A stretch of DNA of 64,000 bases from Chitinophaga eiseniae (GCF_012641265.1 NZ_JABAHZ010000001.1:1-64000); one strand, 5' to 3'; counted from the first letter of the stretch, positions 15,658 to 26,275 are shown. The notes: generated by a model not told the origin, from the letters alone. Numbers and translations are program-made.

Positions 15658-18528
15658 TTAGAAACTAAACGCTACTTTGGTAAATAACCGCACACCGTTA
15701 AAGCCCATCTGCACAGCATCCCAGGGCCCTCCGGTTTCTCCGTCGTAAGCCGACAGCTTGGCGCCCGGAACATACCCGAGGGCAGGATGTACATTGAAAA
15801 TATTGTCAGCACCCAGGAACCAGCTGATATGCGAAGAAAACCGGAAGCTGGCATACAGGTCGGTCACTGCTTTACCATTGTAGTTGAACTGCTCCGGCAC
15901 CAGGGTACCATCGCTATCCAGGGCTACAAGGGGACTGATACCGGTGCCTTCCAGGTTAGGATCGCCGGGCAGCCCGGTGCCTTCTTTCGCCGGATCGCCT
16001 GCAAAGCCATATCCCAACAATACAATTTTACCGTAGTAGGTAACGCGGGCGCCCACACTAAATTTATGGATACCATATTCCAGGTTTAAGCCCAGCTTTA
16101 CCGGCGGCGCAGATGCCAGCACAAAATGCTGTTCCCGCTCACTGAAAAATTCTCCCCGGTGCAGGTAGCTGTCGTTCAGTTTATCAGGTACATTGATCTT
16201 GTCGATATCCATATGTTGCAGGTTGCCGGTAAACAACGCCCGGAAGTGCTGATCGTTCCATTTCTTGTTGTAGTCTATCACGATATCCACGCCATAGTTG
16301 GTGGTATTAACGGCATTGGCAAAGAATTGGGCATTGTTGATCCTAAGTGAATTGAGCGTATCCCGGAATTGCGGATCGAGTGTAGCATCACTGGCATCAA
16401 ATTGACCAGATAATACAATACGGTCTTTCACTTTTACGAGATAGCCATCTATGGTGATGGTCAGCGCATTGACAGGCTTCCAGGAAAAGCCGAGACTGGC
16501 ATTCACGGATTTTTCCTGCTTTAGCTCAGGAATGCCGGCAGCTTTTGTAATAGGACTGTAGTTCGGCGCAATTTTTACTTCTGTGATACGGCCTCCCTGT
16601 ACATTGGTAAATTGGGAACTGTAATTGATCTGTTGCAGGGAAGGCGCCCGGTAGCCGGTACTAACGGAACCGCGTATATTAAAATGAGGAGCTACCTTGT
16701 AACGGGCGGCCAGCTTATAGTTGCTGGTAAACCCAAAGTCGCTGTAATTCTCTGCCCGGATCGCGGCGCCCAACAGGAACTTCGTCGTAATATCCCATTC
16801 TGCATCCACATAGCCAGCTATGTTGGTGCGTTTGGCATTTACTACATCAGAGGGCCGGTACCCGGGAAATCCCTGCGCACCGCTGGCCTGTAGCGTATCG
16901 GGGTCAAAGTTGCGCCAGGACTTTTCTTCGCCCGCATAAATCTTATAGTTCTCATACCGGTATTCTGCACCCAACGCCAGGTTGAATCCTGCGCCCAGGT
17001 GAGGAATTTCTTTGGTGAAGGTGAGGTTGGCGGTATTTTGCAGGAAGGAAAAGCCGCCATCATCGAAATGAGTGGGACTGGCAGTACCTATCAATGAAGC
17101 ATTGAAGGTTTTGTCGCCATAGAAGTGAAAGTCATTTCTGCCCAACGTATTGCTGAGATCCCATTTCCAGTTGTTTCCCAGGCTGCCTCTTACGCCGGCA
17201 GCCAGCGAAGCATCCTGTATATGTGTTTGTATATGCGGATTGAAGATCGTATCCGGTTGATCGCCGGGAGTAGGAATACTTTCCATAATACCGGGAACAA
17301 AAATAGCGTTGCCATTTTTCTGTGTAATGGGGAAACGGTTCGGATGCCCGCTGGCTAACGGGTTGTAGCCATGCAAGGTTCTCGTATAGGCATAGGCGTC
17401 AGCTGCTTTATAATTATAGCCACCAAACGCATATACCGTAGTATTGCTATGTGCTACCGGGATTTCCATATTCAGCATCCCGCCGCCGGTGGTCACAGAG
17501 CCATCGCCATGAGCGCGCCGGCCGGTGTTGATAGGCAGTCCGCCGGAACTCGTTAAGTTAGTATCCAATACCTGCCGGAATGTTTTACCCTGTCGCAGGA
17601 AATTACCTGACAGGTTAATGAATCCACCATTTTTACCAATGGGGAAGCCGTAGTTGGCGCCGATGGTAACGGTATTACCGTCGATGGCGCCGGCAGACTC
17701 GTATTGGTTTAAGCTGCTCTTAAAATGCGTATTAAATTTATGATCATAATAACCTGCATAACCGGTATTGATGGAAAGATGATTCACATCCTTTTTAAGG
17801 ATGATGTTGATTACACCGGCAATGGCATCGGAGCCGTATTGCGCAGAGGCGCCATCACGCAGGATTTCTACCCGGTCAATCGCTGACTCCGGGATGGCAT
17901 TCAGATCGGTGCCGGAATTACCGCGGCCCCGTGTACCAAATACGGATACAAAAGCAGTTTGATGCCTTCGTTTTCCATTGATCAATACCAGTGTCTGATC
18001 AGGACCTAAGCCCCTCAGCGTGGCCAGGTCTATCTGGTCGGCGCCATCACTACCGCTTTGTTTGTTGTAGTTAAAAGAAGGAGCGGCCGCATTGAGCAGG
18101 GAGGTGAGTTCCATTTTAGCGCTGGGCAGCCCCGCCTGGTTCACGCTGATCACATCTACTGGCACCGGGGTTTCCGTTTTGGCACGGCCGCCGCTACGGC
18201 TACCCACTAATACCACCTGTGTAAGCTCCGCTACCGCGGGCACCAGTTGTACATTTATTTCCGTTCGCCCGTTAATGCTCACTTCCTGGGTATTGAAACC
18301 TACGGAACTGAATTCAAGTGTACCGGTCGATGGAGCATCAAGTGTGAAAATACCGTCTTTATTGGTTTGGGTGCCTTTGGGTGCAGACTTCACCCTAACG
18401 GTAATACCCTCCAACGGTGCGCCGCTGCCGGCATCGGTAACTTTCCCGCTGATTTTCTGATTTTGGCTGAATAAATAACCTGCACATAGCATGAGGATTG
18501 CCAGGCAAGGTAGCAGTTTGAGGTTCAT
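15658..18528 (-). CDS. TonB-dependent outer-membrane receptor
   Basis: A 956-residue receptor: signal peptide (~1-21), a carboxypeptidase-regulatory-like beta-sandwich (~24-105), the plug domain (TLRGLGPDQTLVLINGKRRH ... IDRVEILRDGASAQYGSDAIAGVINI) and a beta barrel ending in an aromatic residue (VAFSF). The plug resembles siderophore/vitamin receptors more than SusC, and there is no adjacent SusD. It imports a ligand across the outer membrane using TonB energy. It is transcribed alone, with its own terminator. The ligand is unknown. Confidence 0.92.
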   Translation of the reverse strand: MNLKLLPCLAILMLCAGYLFSQNQKISGKVTDAGSGAPLEGITVRVKSAPKGTQTNKDGIFTLDAPSTGTLEFSSVGFNTQEVSINGRTEINVQLVPAVAELTQVVLVGSRSGGRAKTETPVPVDVISVNQAGLPSAKMELTSLLNAAAPSFNYNKQSGSDGADQIDLATLRGLGPDQTLVLINGKRRHQTAFVSVFGTRGRGNSGTDLNAIPESAIDRVEILRDGASAQYGSDAIAGVINIILKKDVNHLSINTGYAGYYDHKFNTHFKSSLNQYESAGAIDGNTVTIGANYGFPIGKNGGFINLSGNFLRQGKTFRQVLDTNLTSSGGLPINTGRRAHGDGSVTTGGGMLNMEIPVAHSNTTVYAFGGYNYKAADAYAYTRTLHGYNPLASGHPNRFPITQKNGNAIFVPGIMESIPTPGDQPDTIFNPHIQTHIQDASLAAGVRGSLGNNWKWDLSNTLGRNDFHFYGDKTFNASLIGTASPTHFDDGGFSFLQNTANLTFTKEIPHLGAGFNLALGAEYRYENYKIYAGEEKSWRNFDPDTLQASGAQGFPGYRPSDVVNAKRTNIAGYVDAEWDITTKFLLGAAIRAENYSDFGFTSNYKLAARYKVAPHFNIRGSVSTGYRAPSLQQINYSSQFTNVQGGRITEVKIAPNYSPITKAAGIPELKQEKSVNASLGFSWKPVNALTITIDGYLVKVKDRIVLSGQFDASDATLDPQFRDTLNSLRINNAQFFANAVNTTNYGVDIVIDYNKKWNDQHFRALFTGNLQHMDIDKINVPDKLNDSYLHRGEFFSEREQHFVLASAPPVKLGLNLEYGIHKFSVGARVTYYGKIVLLGYGFAGDPAKEGTGLPGDPNLEGTGISPLVALDSDGTLVPEQFNYNGKAVTDLYASFRFSSHISWFLGADNIFNVHPALGYVPGAKLSAYDGETGGPWDAVQMGFNGVRLFTKVAFSF

Positions 18529-18639
18529 ATAATGGGCGATTTCAGATAAGTTAAGGAAAAAAAGCCAGACTAACGTAAAAAGTCGAAGAGAAGGCGCTAT
18601 TTATTTCCCTATTTTTGAACCAGTCTAAATGACGATGCT

Positions 18640-19353
18640 ATGAGTTTTTTAAAACATATTTCAGGAAACAATCACCCCGGTATAAATGTTAATCCTGCTA
18701 CTACGGTACAAGCGTTGTTGGAGCAATACGGCGGCACCAGCCTCGATAAACAGCATAATCTTTACGATGTCATAGGCGAACATAATTGGGATGCCGACCT
18801 GGATGCAGGCACTATCAGCTTCGGAGAAGGAAAAATATTTCCCTTGCAGGTGCTGGGTACTTTTTCGCATAGCGCTCAAACCTGGTTGTGGGCCTGGGCC
18901 AACGCCCAGTCGGCCATTCCACCGGTAGTGCTGGAACAAGCCTTACAGTTGAAAACATATGGTGTGCAACACAATATCGACCTGTTTACACGCCCCGATT
19001 TTGATGCGGAAGAAAACGACCTTCACCGCATTGGTATGATCGCTGCCGGCATATTTGATGCCAGCGCCTACTACCTTGCGGATTATGGACAGGGTATATT
19101 GCTGGTTACCATCAACGGTGACCAGGTAGACCAGTCGGAACGCAATAATCTCGCACGCCCCCTGTCTGTTTTTCCCCAATTGATCAGCTTTTTTGAGATG
19201 AATCATAAGAATGCTTTCTCCAATTACCTGACCCAGATAGGCTATACCATTGCAGAACAACCGGAAGCGTTAACGGCCACCTGGAATGGACATACCATTA
19301 CCGCCTCTTTTGACGAGCAGTCCAGGCTTACACAGCTGAATGGCAAAAACTAG
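18640..19353 (+). CDS. DUF6882-like cytosolic protein
   Basis: A 237-residue protein without signal peptide or membrane segment. The stretch GTFSHSAQTWLWAWANAQSAIP and later ADYGQGILLVTI resemble DUF6882, a family of unknown function; the match is from memory. It lies 24 bases before the ankyrin/SUKH-like gene and is probably in the same operon. Proteins of this sort often occur in clusters with immunity-like domains, but no toxin is seen here. Confidence 0.6.
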   Translation: MSFLKHISGNNHPGINVNPATTVQALLEQYGGTSLDKQHNLYDVIGEHNWDADLDAGTISFGEGKIFPLQVLGTFSHSAQTWLWAWANAQSAIPPVVLEQALQLKTYGVQHNIDLFTRPDFDAEENDLHRIGMIAAGIFDASAYYLADYGQGILLVTINGDQVDQSERNNLARPLSVFPQLISFFEMNHKNAFSNYLTQIGYTIAEQPEALTATWNGHTITASFDEQSRLTQLNGKN

Positions 19354-19377
19354 CATATTTCATAAAAGATAGCAGAT

Positions 19378-20436
19378 ATGAAATTATTTGGTCCTGGCGC
19401 CGAATTAACGGAATTGGCTACACGAATGATGAATGAAGACCTGGCAGCACTGGAAAATGAGCTGTCTGAAGGATGGGATGTGAATGCCGTTTTTCACGTA
19501 ACCCGGCATGTAGATGTGCCGCCCCTGACCCTGGCCCTGTCAGAACATAAAACCAAAGTAATTCACTGGTTACTGGAAAAAAATGCAGACGTTAACAACA
19601 GCGATTATCCGGCACTGATTACGGCAGCGGCTAGTTGTAAACCGGCCATCGTACAGCTACTGATCGACAAAGGCGCCGCTGTAAACCAATCGGATAAAGT
19701 AGGTAAAACAGCCCTGAGTACAGCGTTATACGGAAAGCGATATGATAATATCCCTGTATTGCTGGCCAATGGATATAGCCTGGCAGAAGATGGCCGTTCA
19801 TTGCGGCAGGCTGTTTTCAACCGGCAATACCCCGCCATTAAAATACTGCTGGAGGCCGGCGTGGACGTTAACCTGCACCAGCCAGATATGGTATTTCCTT
19901 ACAATCCAACCCCGGTATGCGTAGCCGCGCAGAACAACGATTTCAATACGGTGAAATTACTGGTGGAAAAAGGTGCGGATGTAACCATCAGGGATAAGTA
20001 CGGTGAAAGACCTTACAACGCCGCAGTTGCCAATAAAAATGAAGAGATGATCGCTTATCTCCGGGCGCTGGAGCCCCCGGAATGGCATGAGGAAGCAGAA
20101 AGGCTGGCAGCGCTGAAAAAGTATAAAATTCCGGCTAAACTACTGGCGTTGCTAAAAAGCGATCATCGCCGTATGGAAATTCCGGGGAACGAATATGTAA
20201 GTTATATTGAATTTAACCGTATTGTAGATCTCAAAGAAGTAAACTGGAACAAACATACCTTCCTGGATCTCTTGTCGGACGCAGATAATTACGGCGCAGA
20301 AGGCCTGCTGGTATGGTATCCCAAAAAGAAATGCCTGGCCTCTGCCGATTATGAGCATGGCGAATTAAAAGAATTGGGAAGCGTGGAAGATTTTCTCCGC
20401 AACCCGGGTGAACAACTGAATAGCATATTTGAATAG
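19378..20436 (+). CDS. Ankyrin-repeat protein with SUKH-like C-terminal domain
   Basis: A 352-residue cytosolic protein. Residues ~20-225 hold about six ankyrin repeats (for example VDVPPLTLALSEHKTKVIHW, LEAGVDVNLHQP, VEKGADVTIRDKYGERPYNA). Residues ~245-352 resemble an SMI1/KNR4 (SUKH) domain: IPAKLLALLKSD, then a beta-rich part and ending ELGSVEDFLRNPGEQLN. SUKH proteins are best known as immunity proteins of polymorphic toxins. The combination with ankyrin repeats suggests a protein-binding or immunity role, by inference. It is followed by a terminator. Confidence 0.7.
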   Translation: MKLFGPGAELTELATRMMNEDLAALENELSEGWDVNAVFHVTRHVDVPPLTLALSEHKTKVIHWLLEKNADVNNSDYPALITAAASCKPAIVQLLIDKGAAVNQSDKVGKTALSTALYGKRYDNIPVLLANGYSLAEDGRSLRQAVFNRQYPAIKILLEAGVDVNLHQPDMVFPYNPTPVCVAAQNNDFNTVKLLVEKGADVTIRDKYGERPYNAAVANKNEEMIAYLRALEPPEWHEEAERLAALKKYKIPAKLLALLKSDHRRMEIPGNEYVSYIEFNRIVDLKEVNWNKHTFLDLLSDADNYGAEGLLVWYPKKKCLASADYEHGELKELGSVEDFLRNPGEQLNSIFE

Positions 20437-20446
20437 TGGTTAAAGC

Positions 20447-20478
20447 CAGGAGTGCTGGTCATCAGGTCAGCACTCCTG
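20447..20478. terminator. Bidirectional terminator between convergent genes
   Basis: An 11-bp stem CAGGAGTGCTG/CAGCACTCCTG with a 10-nt loop lies between the ankyrin gene and the convergent gene at 20494-22146. It has a short A-rich run on the downstream side. Confidence 0.7.
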
Positions 20479-20493
20479 CTAAAAACGCTTATG

Positions 20494-22146
20494 CTATTTG
20501 GTCGCTGCAGCCAACACGCCTTCCAGGGCAGGATCTGCACCTTTCTTTTTGGCAATAGCGGCCAGCTTTTGTGTGCCGCCCCATATCAACCCCATAATAT
20601 GTTCAATTTCATGTCCCGGTAATTCCCGTACAAGCTCCAGTAGCAGCGGGGCGTATACCGGTTGCTCAAATACCTGTAGCTCCCGGATAGGCTTCATATC
20701 CTGGCATGCCAGCAGGCAGCGGAAAATGGTGGGGATGGTATCGGCATTCACGCCGTATTGACTGATCAATGCCTGGGTAAAGTGATTTTGCACCGATTGA
20801 TGCTCAGTATCTACCTGCTTCATATAGTCCTGCACCAGCTGAAAATAATCTGTACTGGCCAGTCCCAGGCCAAATACGGCATAGGTGCCGGGCAGGCAGC
20901 ATATTTCCGCGTCTGCGTCGGTATACCATTCGTAGGGCTGGGACATAGCTACACGGGCGTATTGTTCCAACAGGGGAAACAATGCTTTATAAGCCAGGGC
21001 GTTGGCAAAGAAGCGATGTGTACTTTTTTTGCCGGTATTTTTAATGGGGAGAAAATTTTTGACTTTCGACTTCAGCTCAATGGCATAGCTATGCGGAAAA
21101 TCCTCTTCCAGCAGCCCGATGAGGTATTCCAGCGCTTGTTGATAAGCCTCCTCGTTTTCCTGGCGTACCTGTATACTAACGGTACCGAGTATATCATTAC
21201 ATTGAAGCTGAACGCTGCTGGTGGCAACGGCCTTAAACTTACCCGTACCGGATTGCAGCAGGGTAGTGGCGGCGCCGCTGCCCAGTTCACCGGCCAGTTC
21301 TGCCAGTCGTATACCGGAGGATTGCGAATAGCTGGGGGAGTATTTTATGATCATCACTGCCGTGTATACCAAGAGGTCCAGCAAGCCCGGATCTACCGCA
21401 GGATGGTCGGCTTGCAGCGTGTATACGGTGGGCTGGAAGGTCGCTTTTGCGACGGTATAAAACCGCGGAATAAATACCTCTTCTGCCCACTGCTGCAGCG
21501 CATTAATGATATAGTGCCGGTGCCGTGCCAGGGCTTCTTTATTCGCTTTATTCAACTGGCATATCTTATCGAAAATAGCCATGATACGGGACGCTTCCGG
21601 CGGCTGAAACAAGCCTTCATCCAGCAGGTGCCGCGACAGGAAAAAGGTGTCCAGCTCTTTGGTAGGATATTGTCCGTTATCGATATGTTGATCTATATAT
21701 TGGGCGATAGTGGTTAGTAGCTGTGCCCGCCTGGACTCACTGGTATGGTTATACGGTGCTATGGCAATGCGCCTGCCGCCAACCAGCACCTGCCCATATA
21801 CCCTAAACCGGTAGTCCAGTACCGGGAGTTCGGTATACTGCGCTATCACCGGTTGTAAAGCTGTGTGCAGCAAAGGTTCCAGTTGTTTTGCCGCTTCGGG
21901 ATCAGTGAGCACGCCGGTGGTATTACTGCCTTCATAATGCATATCGGCATCACTGAAATCATCGTCGGAAGTATACAGGTACATTTCACCGTTTTTATAC
22001 ACAAACCGGGCGAAGTCAAATATGCCCACTTGTAACCTGGATCGTTTTATAATGGCGGCAGCATCCTTGTTTTTGTTTAATTGCGCTAATAGTACAGACA
22101 CGCCATGAGCGATGTCTTTGGCAATGGTTTCCAGCTCGTTGGTCAT
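20494..22146 (-). CDS. Uncharacterised cytosolic protein (possibly DUF6138)
   Basis: A 550-residue protein with no signal peptide, no membrane segment and no motif I can link to catalysis. It is mainly helical; a central region with QADHPAVDPGLLDLLVYTAVMIIKYSP and KNTGKKSTHRFFANALAYKALFPLLEQYARV looks family-like, and the overall size fits DUF6138, which I recall only loosely. It converges with the ankyrin/SUKH gene and stands alone on its strand. Its placement next to two other unknown cytosolic proteins hints at a shared accessory locus. Confidence 0.6.
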   Translation of the reverse strand: MTNELETIAKDIAHGVSVLLAQLNKNKDAAAIIKRSRLQVGIFDFARFVYKNGEMYLYTSDDDFSDADMHYEGSNTTGVLTDPEAAKQLEPLLHTALQPVIAQYTELPVLDYRFRVYGQVLVGGRRIAIAPYNHTSESRRAQLLTTIAQYIDQHIDNGQYPTKELDTFFLSRHLLDEGLFQPPEASRIMAIFDKICQLNKANKEALARHRHYIINALQQWAEEVFIPRFYTVAKATFQPTVYTLQADHPAVDPGLLDLLVYTAVMIIKYSPSYSQSSGIRLAELAGELGSGAATTLLQSGTGKFKAVATSSVQLQCNDILGTVSIQVRQENEEAYQQALEYLIGLLEEDFPHSYAIELKSKVKNFLPIKNTGKKSTHRFFANALAYKALFPLLEQYARVAMSQPYEWYTDADAEICCLPGTYAVFGLGLASTDYFQLVQDYMKQVDTEHQSVQNHFTQALISQYGVNADTIPTIFRCLLACQDMKPIRELQVFEQPVYAPLLLELVRELPGHEIEHIMGLIWGGTQKLAAIAKKKGADPALEGVLAAATK

Positions 22147-22433
22147 TCACAATGATTTGGGTTACAAATAAGGCGGCAATTTAGAGATTTATTGTTTGAA
22201 AGAAAAATAGGGCAGTGATGTCCCCGTTTACCCGGCACCCGGCAGATATTTTTTTAAGCCGGTTAAATTTCATATTTTTAAGTATATAGGCTTTGATAAT
22301 CCCTTTCATTTTGTAATATCAACGTACGGGATAGTTTAAGAGAAGGAGGGAAGCGTGGAAAACTGTATTGATCATAACCTGGCTGCTATTAAGAGACTTT
22401 AGTATTTATTTGGTCATCTAAAAAAGTCCCACC

Positions 22434-23576
22434 TTGAAAGCCGCATTATACAAATTTCAATCCGGTCAATGGCAACGCCATCCCCAGAGTCAACCGCTGA
22501 GCGAAGACGCAGCCCGGCTCGTGCTATGCTTTGCCTCCAGGTCAGCCCTGGAAACATCTCCCATCTACTCCCAGCTGCACACCAGGTTCCCCCATGCAGA
22601 GATCGTGATCTGCTCTACGGCGGGAGAAATCTACCATACAGAAGTGCTGGACGATGGCTTGTCGCTGGTGGCACTCGATTTCGACGCCACGGAGGTGGTC
22701 ACCCGGTCCGTGCATATCAGCAATTATTCCAATAGCTATGAGGCGGGAACAGCGCTGATACAGGCCTTTGCCATGGAAAACCTGTCGCATGTACTGGTTT
22801 TCTCCGACGGTAGCCATGTCAACGGTAGCGAGCTGGTACGGGGTATGAACGCCACCACTTCGCACAGCGTCCTGGTGACAGGGGGACTGGCAGGCGATGG
22901 CGACCGGTTTGAGTCCACTTTTGTGGGGTTGAATGGCCATCCCGAACAAGGCCTGATCGTAGGCGTAGGTTTTTATGGCGATAAATTACAGGTGGGACAT
23001 GGCTCCCAGGGAGGATGGGAGACCTTCGGCCTGGAACGGATGGTGACCCGTTCAGATGGAAATGTATTGTTTGAAATGGATGATAAAAATGCACTGGAAT
23101 TATATAAGCGTTATCTGGGTACGGAAGCGGAATCCTTGCCGGGGGCAGCATTGCTGTTTCCACTGGCCGTGAAATTACCCGGTATTACCGCGCCTATTGT
23201 CCGCACTATTCTGTCTATCGATCCTGATAAAGGCAGTATGACTTTCGCCGGCGACATTCCCGAAGGGGCCAGTGTACGGTTTATGCGGGCCAACTTCGAT
23301 AAGTTGACCATCGCCGCTTCCGGCGCTGCTACACAGTCATTCCGACAGGGGAGCCAACAGCCGGGCTTCGCGCTTTTAATCAGCTGCATAGGCCGGAAAA
23401 TGATCCTGAAGTCCCGCACGGAGGAAGAGGTAGAAGCCGTGGATGAAATATTTGGACACCATACCTTGTTATCTGGTTTTTACTCCTATGGAGAGCTGTC
23501 CCCTCTCCTGGATGGCATGAGCTGTCAATTACACAACCAAACGATGACAATAACGACGTTTCATGAAGTGGAATAA
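22434..23576 (+). CDS. FIST-domain signal-transduction protein
   Basis: A 380-residue protein with FIST N (residues ~28-215, e.g. FPHAEIVICSTAGEIYH, VLVFSDGSHVNGSELVRG, GLAGDGDRFESTFV) followed by FIST C (~225-365). FIST domains are thought to bind small ligands such as amino acids and to feed signals to a kinase. The start is a TTG at 22434, because no ATG lies early in the frame. Its last 14 bases overlap the hybrid kinase gene in another frame, so translation is probably coupled. It is the first gene of a three-gene phosphorelay. Confidence 0.88.
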   Translation: MKAALYKFQSGQWQRHPQSQPLSEDAARLVLCFASRSALETSPIYSQLHTRFPHAEIVICSTAGEIYHTEVLDDGLSLVALDFDATEVVTRSVHISNYSNSYEAGTALIQAFAMENLSHVLVFSDGSHVNGSELVRGMNATTSHSVLVTGGLAGDGDRFESTFVGLNGHPEQGLIVGVGFYGDKLQVGHGSQGGWETFGLERMVTRSDGNVLFEMDDKNALELYKRYLGTEAESLPGAALLFPLAVKLPGITAPIVRTILSIDPDKGSMTFAGDIPEGASVRFMRANFDKLTIAASGAATQSFRQGSQQPGFALLISCIGRKMILKSRTEEEVEAVDEIFGHHTLLSGFYSYGELSPLLDGMSCQLHNQTMTITTFHEVE

Positions 23577-26214
23577 GTTACTGGAAAGGCAGATAAAGAA
23601 GCATCTCCCGGCGGAGTTGCTCAACCATGAGGAACTCCGGTCATTTCTTAACACGGTAAATGAATCTTACAACGGGTATGAACGGGATAGCCATCTCGCA
23701 GAAAATGCTTTTAAGCTCAGCGAGGAAGAGTTTATAGCTGTCAATAAACAGCTGGCAGAAGAGCTGGCGCTGAAGAAGGTATCTATCGGCCAACTGAAAG
23801 AAGCCATTTCGGCGTTCAGTGAAGAAGGATGGAGTCTTAACAGCGACCATCTGCTGGATGTTGTTGGCTTTCTTACCTTGCAGATAGGCCGGCGCAAGGA
23901 GGCCGAAGCCCGGTTGTCAACCACGGCTAACAGGTTTTCTACGCTTATCAGTAACCTGCCAATGGGCATACTGGTGGAAGATGAACGACGGACAATAGGA
24001 CTGGCCAACCGCTTTTTCTGCAATATGTTTGGCATAACAGAGCCGCCTGCAGGGCTAAGTGGTGCGGATGGCGCCATACTGGAAGAACAGTATAAGCGCA
24101 TCTTTGCCGATCCGGAAGCTTTTACCCGGCATATTAAAAGCCTGATTGAAAAGAAGGAATGGAGGGTAAATGATGAAATAATGCTGGCCGATGGCCGATG
24201 TTGGGAAATGGATTACGTGCCTATTTTTATGAACCACGTGTATAAAGGACACCTGTGGAACTACCGCGATATCACCGACCGCAAACAGGTGGAGCAGGCT
24301 ATCCGGATGAAAGAAGAAAAGTACCGCAACATTATCGAAAATATGAACCTGGGCTTGCTGGAACTGGATACTGAGGAATGTATCCAGTATGCCAATCATA
24401 GTTTTTGTGAGATGTCGGGCTATACCCTTGAGGAATTATACGGACAGCGTCCCGGGGCCTTATTTGCTGCACTGGCCGACCAGGAGCTGGTGCAGACCAA
24501 AAATGAACTCAGGAAGAAAGGCATCTCTGATGCCTACGAAATAGCGGTACACAACAAGAGCGGCGCACAGAAATGGTGGCTGGTGAGTGGCGCTCCCCGG
24601 TACGATGATTCGGGCCAGATAGTAGGGTCTATAGGTATCCATCTCGATATAACTGAACAAAAAGAACTGGAGTTTAAACTCAATGATGCCAGCGAAGCCG
24701 CAGGGCAATCCGCCAGGGCCAAAGAAGCCTTCCTGGCCAATATGAGCCACGAAATAAGGACCCCCCTGAATGCCATCATGGGCATGAGCCGGCAACTGGA
24801 AAAATCATCCCTGGACGATAAGCAGCGCTTCTTCCTCAATACCATCAATACCGCTACCGACCACCTCCTGATCGTGATCAACGATATCCTCGATATCTCT
24901 AAAATTGAAGCAGGAAAACTGAACCTCGAACATATAGGGTTTAACCTGGAAGAGGTGGTCAGGCATGCCTGCCGGGTGATGCAGCCCAGGGCCGATGAAA
25001 AAGGCCTCCAACTCGATTGTGTTATCGATGCCGGTATTGCCCCGGTACTACTCGGCGATCCGCACCGCCTCAACCAGGTGCTGCTCAACCTGATGAGCAA
25101 CGGTATCAAGTTTACCGAAACAGGCGCCGTGAAAGTATATTGCCTGCTGAAAAAAAAACGCCCCGGTATACAGATGCTGGATATCATCGTAAAAGATACC
25201 GGCATCGGTATGGACCAGGAATTCCTGGCCAACCTGTTCGAGAAATTTACCCAGGAAGACAGGACCACCGCCCGAAAATACGGGGGAACAGGCCTGGGGA
25301 TGTCTATTTCCCGGCAACTGGTGGAGCTGATGAACGGACAAATAATCGTTGAAAGTGCCAAAGGCAAAGGAACTACCATATTGCTCAATATTCCTTTTGA
25401 AACAGGCACCCCTGCCGACCTTCCCGGGAAACGGCATAGCGTGGCAGATACCCGGTTATTGACGGGGAAAAATGTACTGCTCGTAGAAGATAATGAAATG
25501 AATCGCCTCGTGGTCTCCACCATATTAGAAGGCTACGGGGTTGTTTTAGCAGAAGCAGTGAATGGCGCAGATGCCATTGCCCAGCTAAAACAACAGCCAT
25601 TTGACCTGGTGCTGATGGACGTACAGATGCCCGTAATGAGTGGGTTGGAAGCTACCACGATTATCCGTAATGAATTAAAGCTAAATATTCCTATTATTGC
25701 ACTCACAGCCAACGCCATCAAAGGAGAGAGTCAACGATGCCTGGCAGCAGGGATGAACGATTTCGTTTCCAAACCTTTTGAAGAAGAAGAATTGCTGGGT
25801 AAGATCACAGAACAGCTGGATGGAGGAAATAACTTGGGGAAAAATGGCCACCATTCAAACGGTCGGCAGGAAACCGGTGTACCACCGTTGTTCAGCCTTG
25901 CTAAAATCGAAAAGATCGGGAATGGAGACGACTCCTTCACGAAAAAAATAATCAGCTTGTTTCTGCAGATGATGCCTGCATCCATAGCAACGATGCAGGA
26001 TGCCGCAGCTACCGGCAATTGGGAACTGATCAGGAAAACAGCCCATAAAATAAAACCAACTATTGAAAGTATGGACATCTTTTCATTGTTCCCGGTCATC
26101 CAGGCACTGGAACATATCCCGGAAGAAAATATAGCAAGGGAGCAGGTCATATCGGAGATCAGTAAACTGGAAACTGTTCTCCATCATGTGGTGGTACAAC
26201 TGGAAAAGAGATAA
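23563..26214 (+). CDS. Hybrid sensor histidine kinase (PAS-PAS-HisKA-HATPase-REC-Hpt)
   Basis: An 883-residue kinase without membrane segments, so cytosolic. Order: N-terminal helical region (~1-115), two PAS domains (~120-240 and ~255-375, the second ending in a PAC motif WWLVSGAPRYDDSG), HisKA with His396 in NMSHEIRTPLNAIMG, HATPase with KDTGIGMDQ and GGTGLGMSISRQLVELM, a receiver with Asp686 (LVLMDVQMPV) and a C-terminal Hpt with His828 (TAHKIKP). A full His-Asp-His relay is therefore inside one protein. The FIST gene upstream likely provides the input and the REC-Hpt protein downstream an additional relay step. The output regulator is not next to it. Confidence 0.92.
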   Translation: MKWNKLLERQIKKHLPAELLNHEELRSFLNTVNESYNGYERDSHLAENAFKLSEEEFIAVNKQLAEELALKKVSIGQLKEAISAFSEEGWSLNSDHLLDVVGFLTLQIGRRKEAEARLSTTANRFSTLISNLPMGILVEDERRTIGLANRFFCNMFGITEPPAGLSGADGAILEEQYKRIFADPEAFTRHIKSLIEKKEWRVNDEIMLADGRCWEMDYVPIFMNHVYKGHLWNYRDITDRKQVEQAIRMKEEKYRNIIENMNLGLLELDTEECIQYANHSFCEMSGYTLEELYGQRPGALFAALADQELVQTKNELRKKGISDAYEIAVHNKSGAQKWWLVSGAPRYDDSGQIVGSIGIHLDITEQKELEFKLNDASEAAGQSARAKEAFLANMSHEIRTPLNAIMGMSRQLEKSSLDDKQRFFLNTINTATDHLLIVINDILDISKIEAGKLNLEHIGFNLEEVVRHACRVMQPRADEKGLQLDCVIDAGIAPVLLGDPHRLNQVLLNLMSNGIKFTETGAVKVYCLLKKKRPGIQMLDIIVKDTGIGMDQEFLANLFEKFTQEDRTTARKYGGTGLGMSISRQLVELMNGQIIVESAKGKGTTILLNIPFETGTPADLPGKRHSVADTRLLTGKNVLLVEDNEMNRLVVSTILEGYGVVLAEAVNGADAIAQLKQQPFDLVLMDVQMPVMSGLEATTIIRNELKLNIPIIALTANAIKGESQRCLAAGMNDFVSKPFEEEELLGKITEQLDGGNNLGKNGHHSNGRQETGVPPLFSLAKIEKIGNGDDSFTKKIISLFLQMMPASIATMQDAAATGNWELIRKTAHKIKPTIESMDIFSLFPVIQALEHIPEENIAREQVISEISKLETVLHHVVVQLEKR

Positions 26215-26275
26215 CAGGCATATAAATGGCTATAGCCTGATGGCTGTTAATATAACAACGAAAAAGAACGATTCA

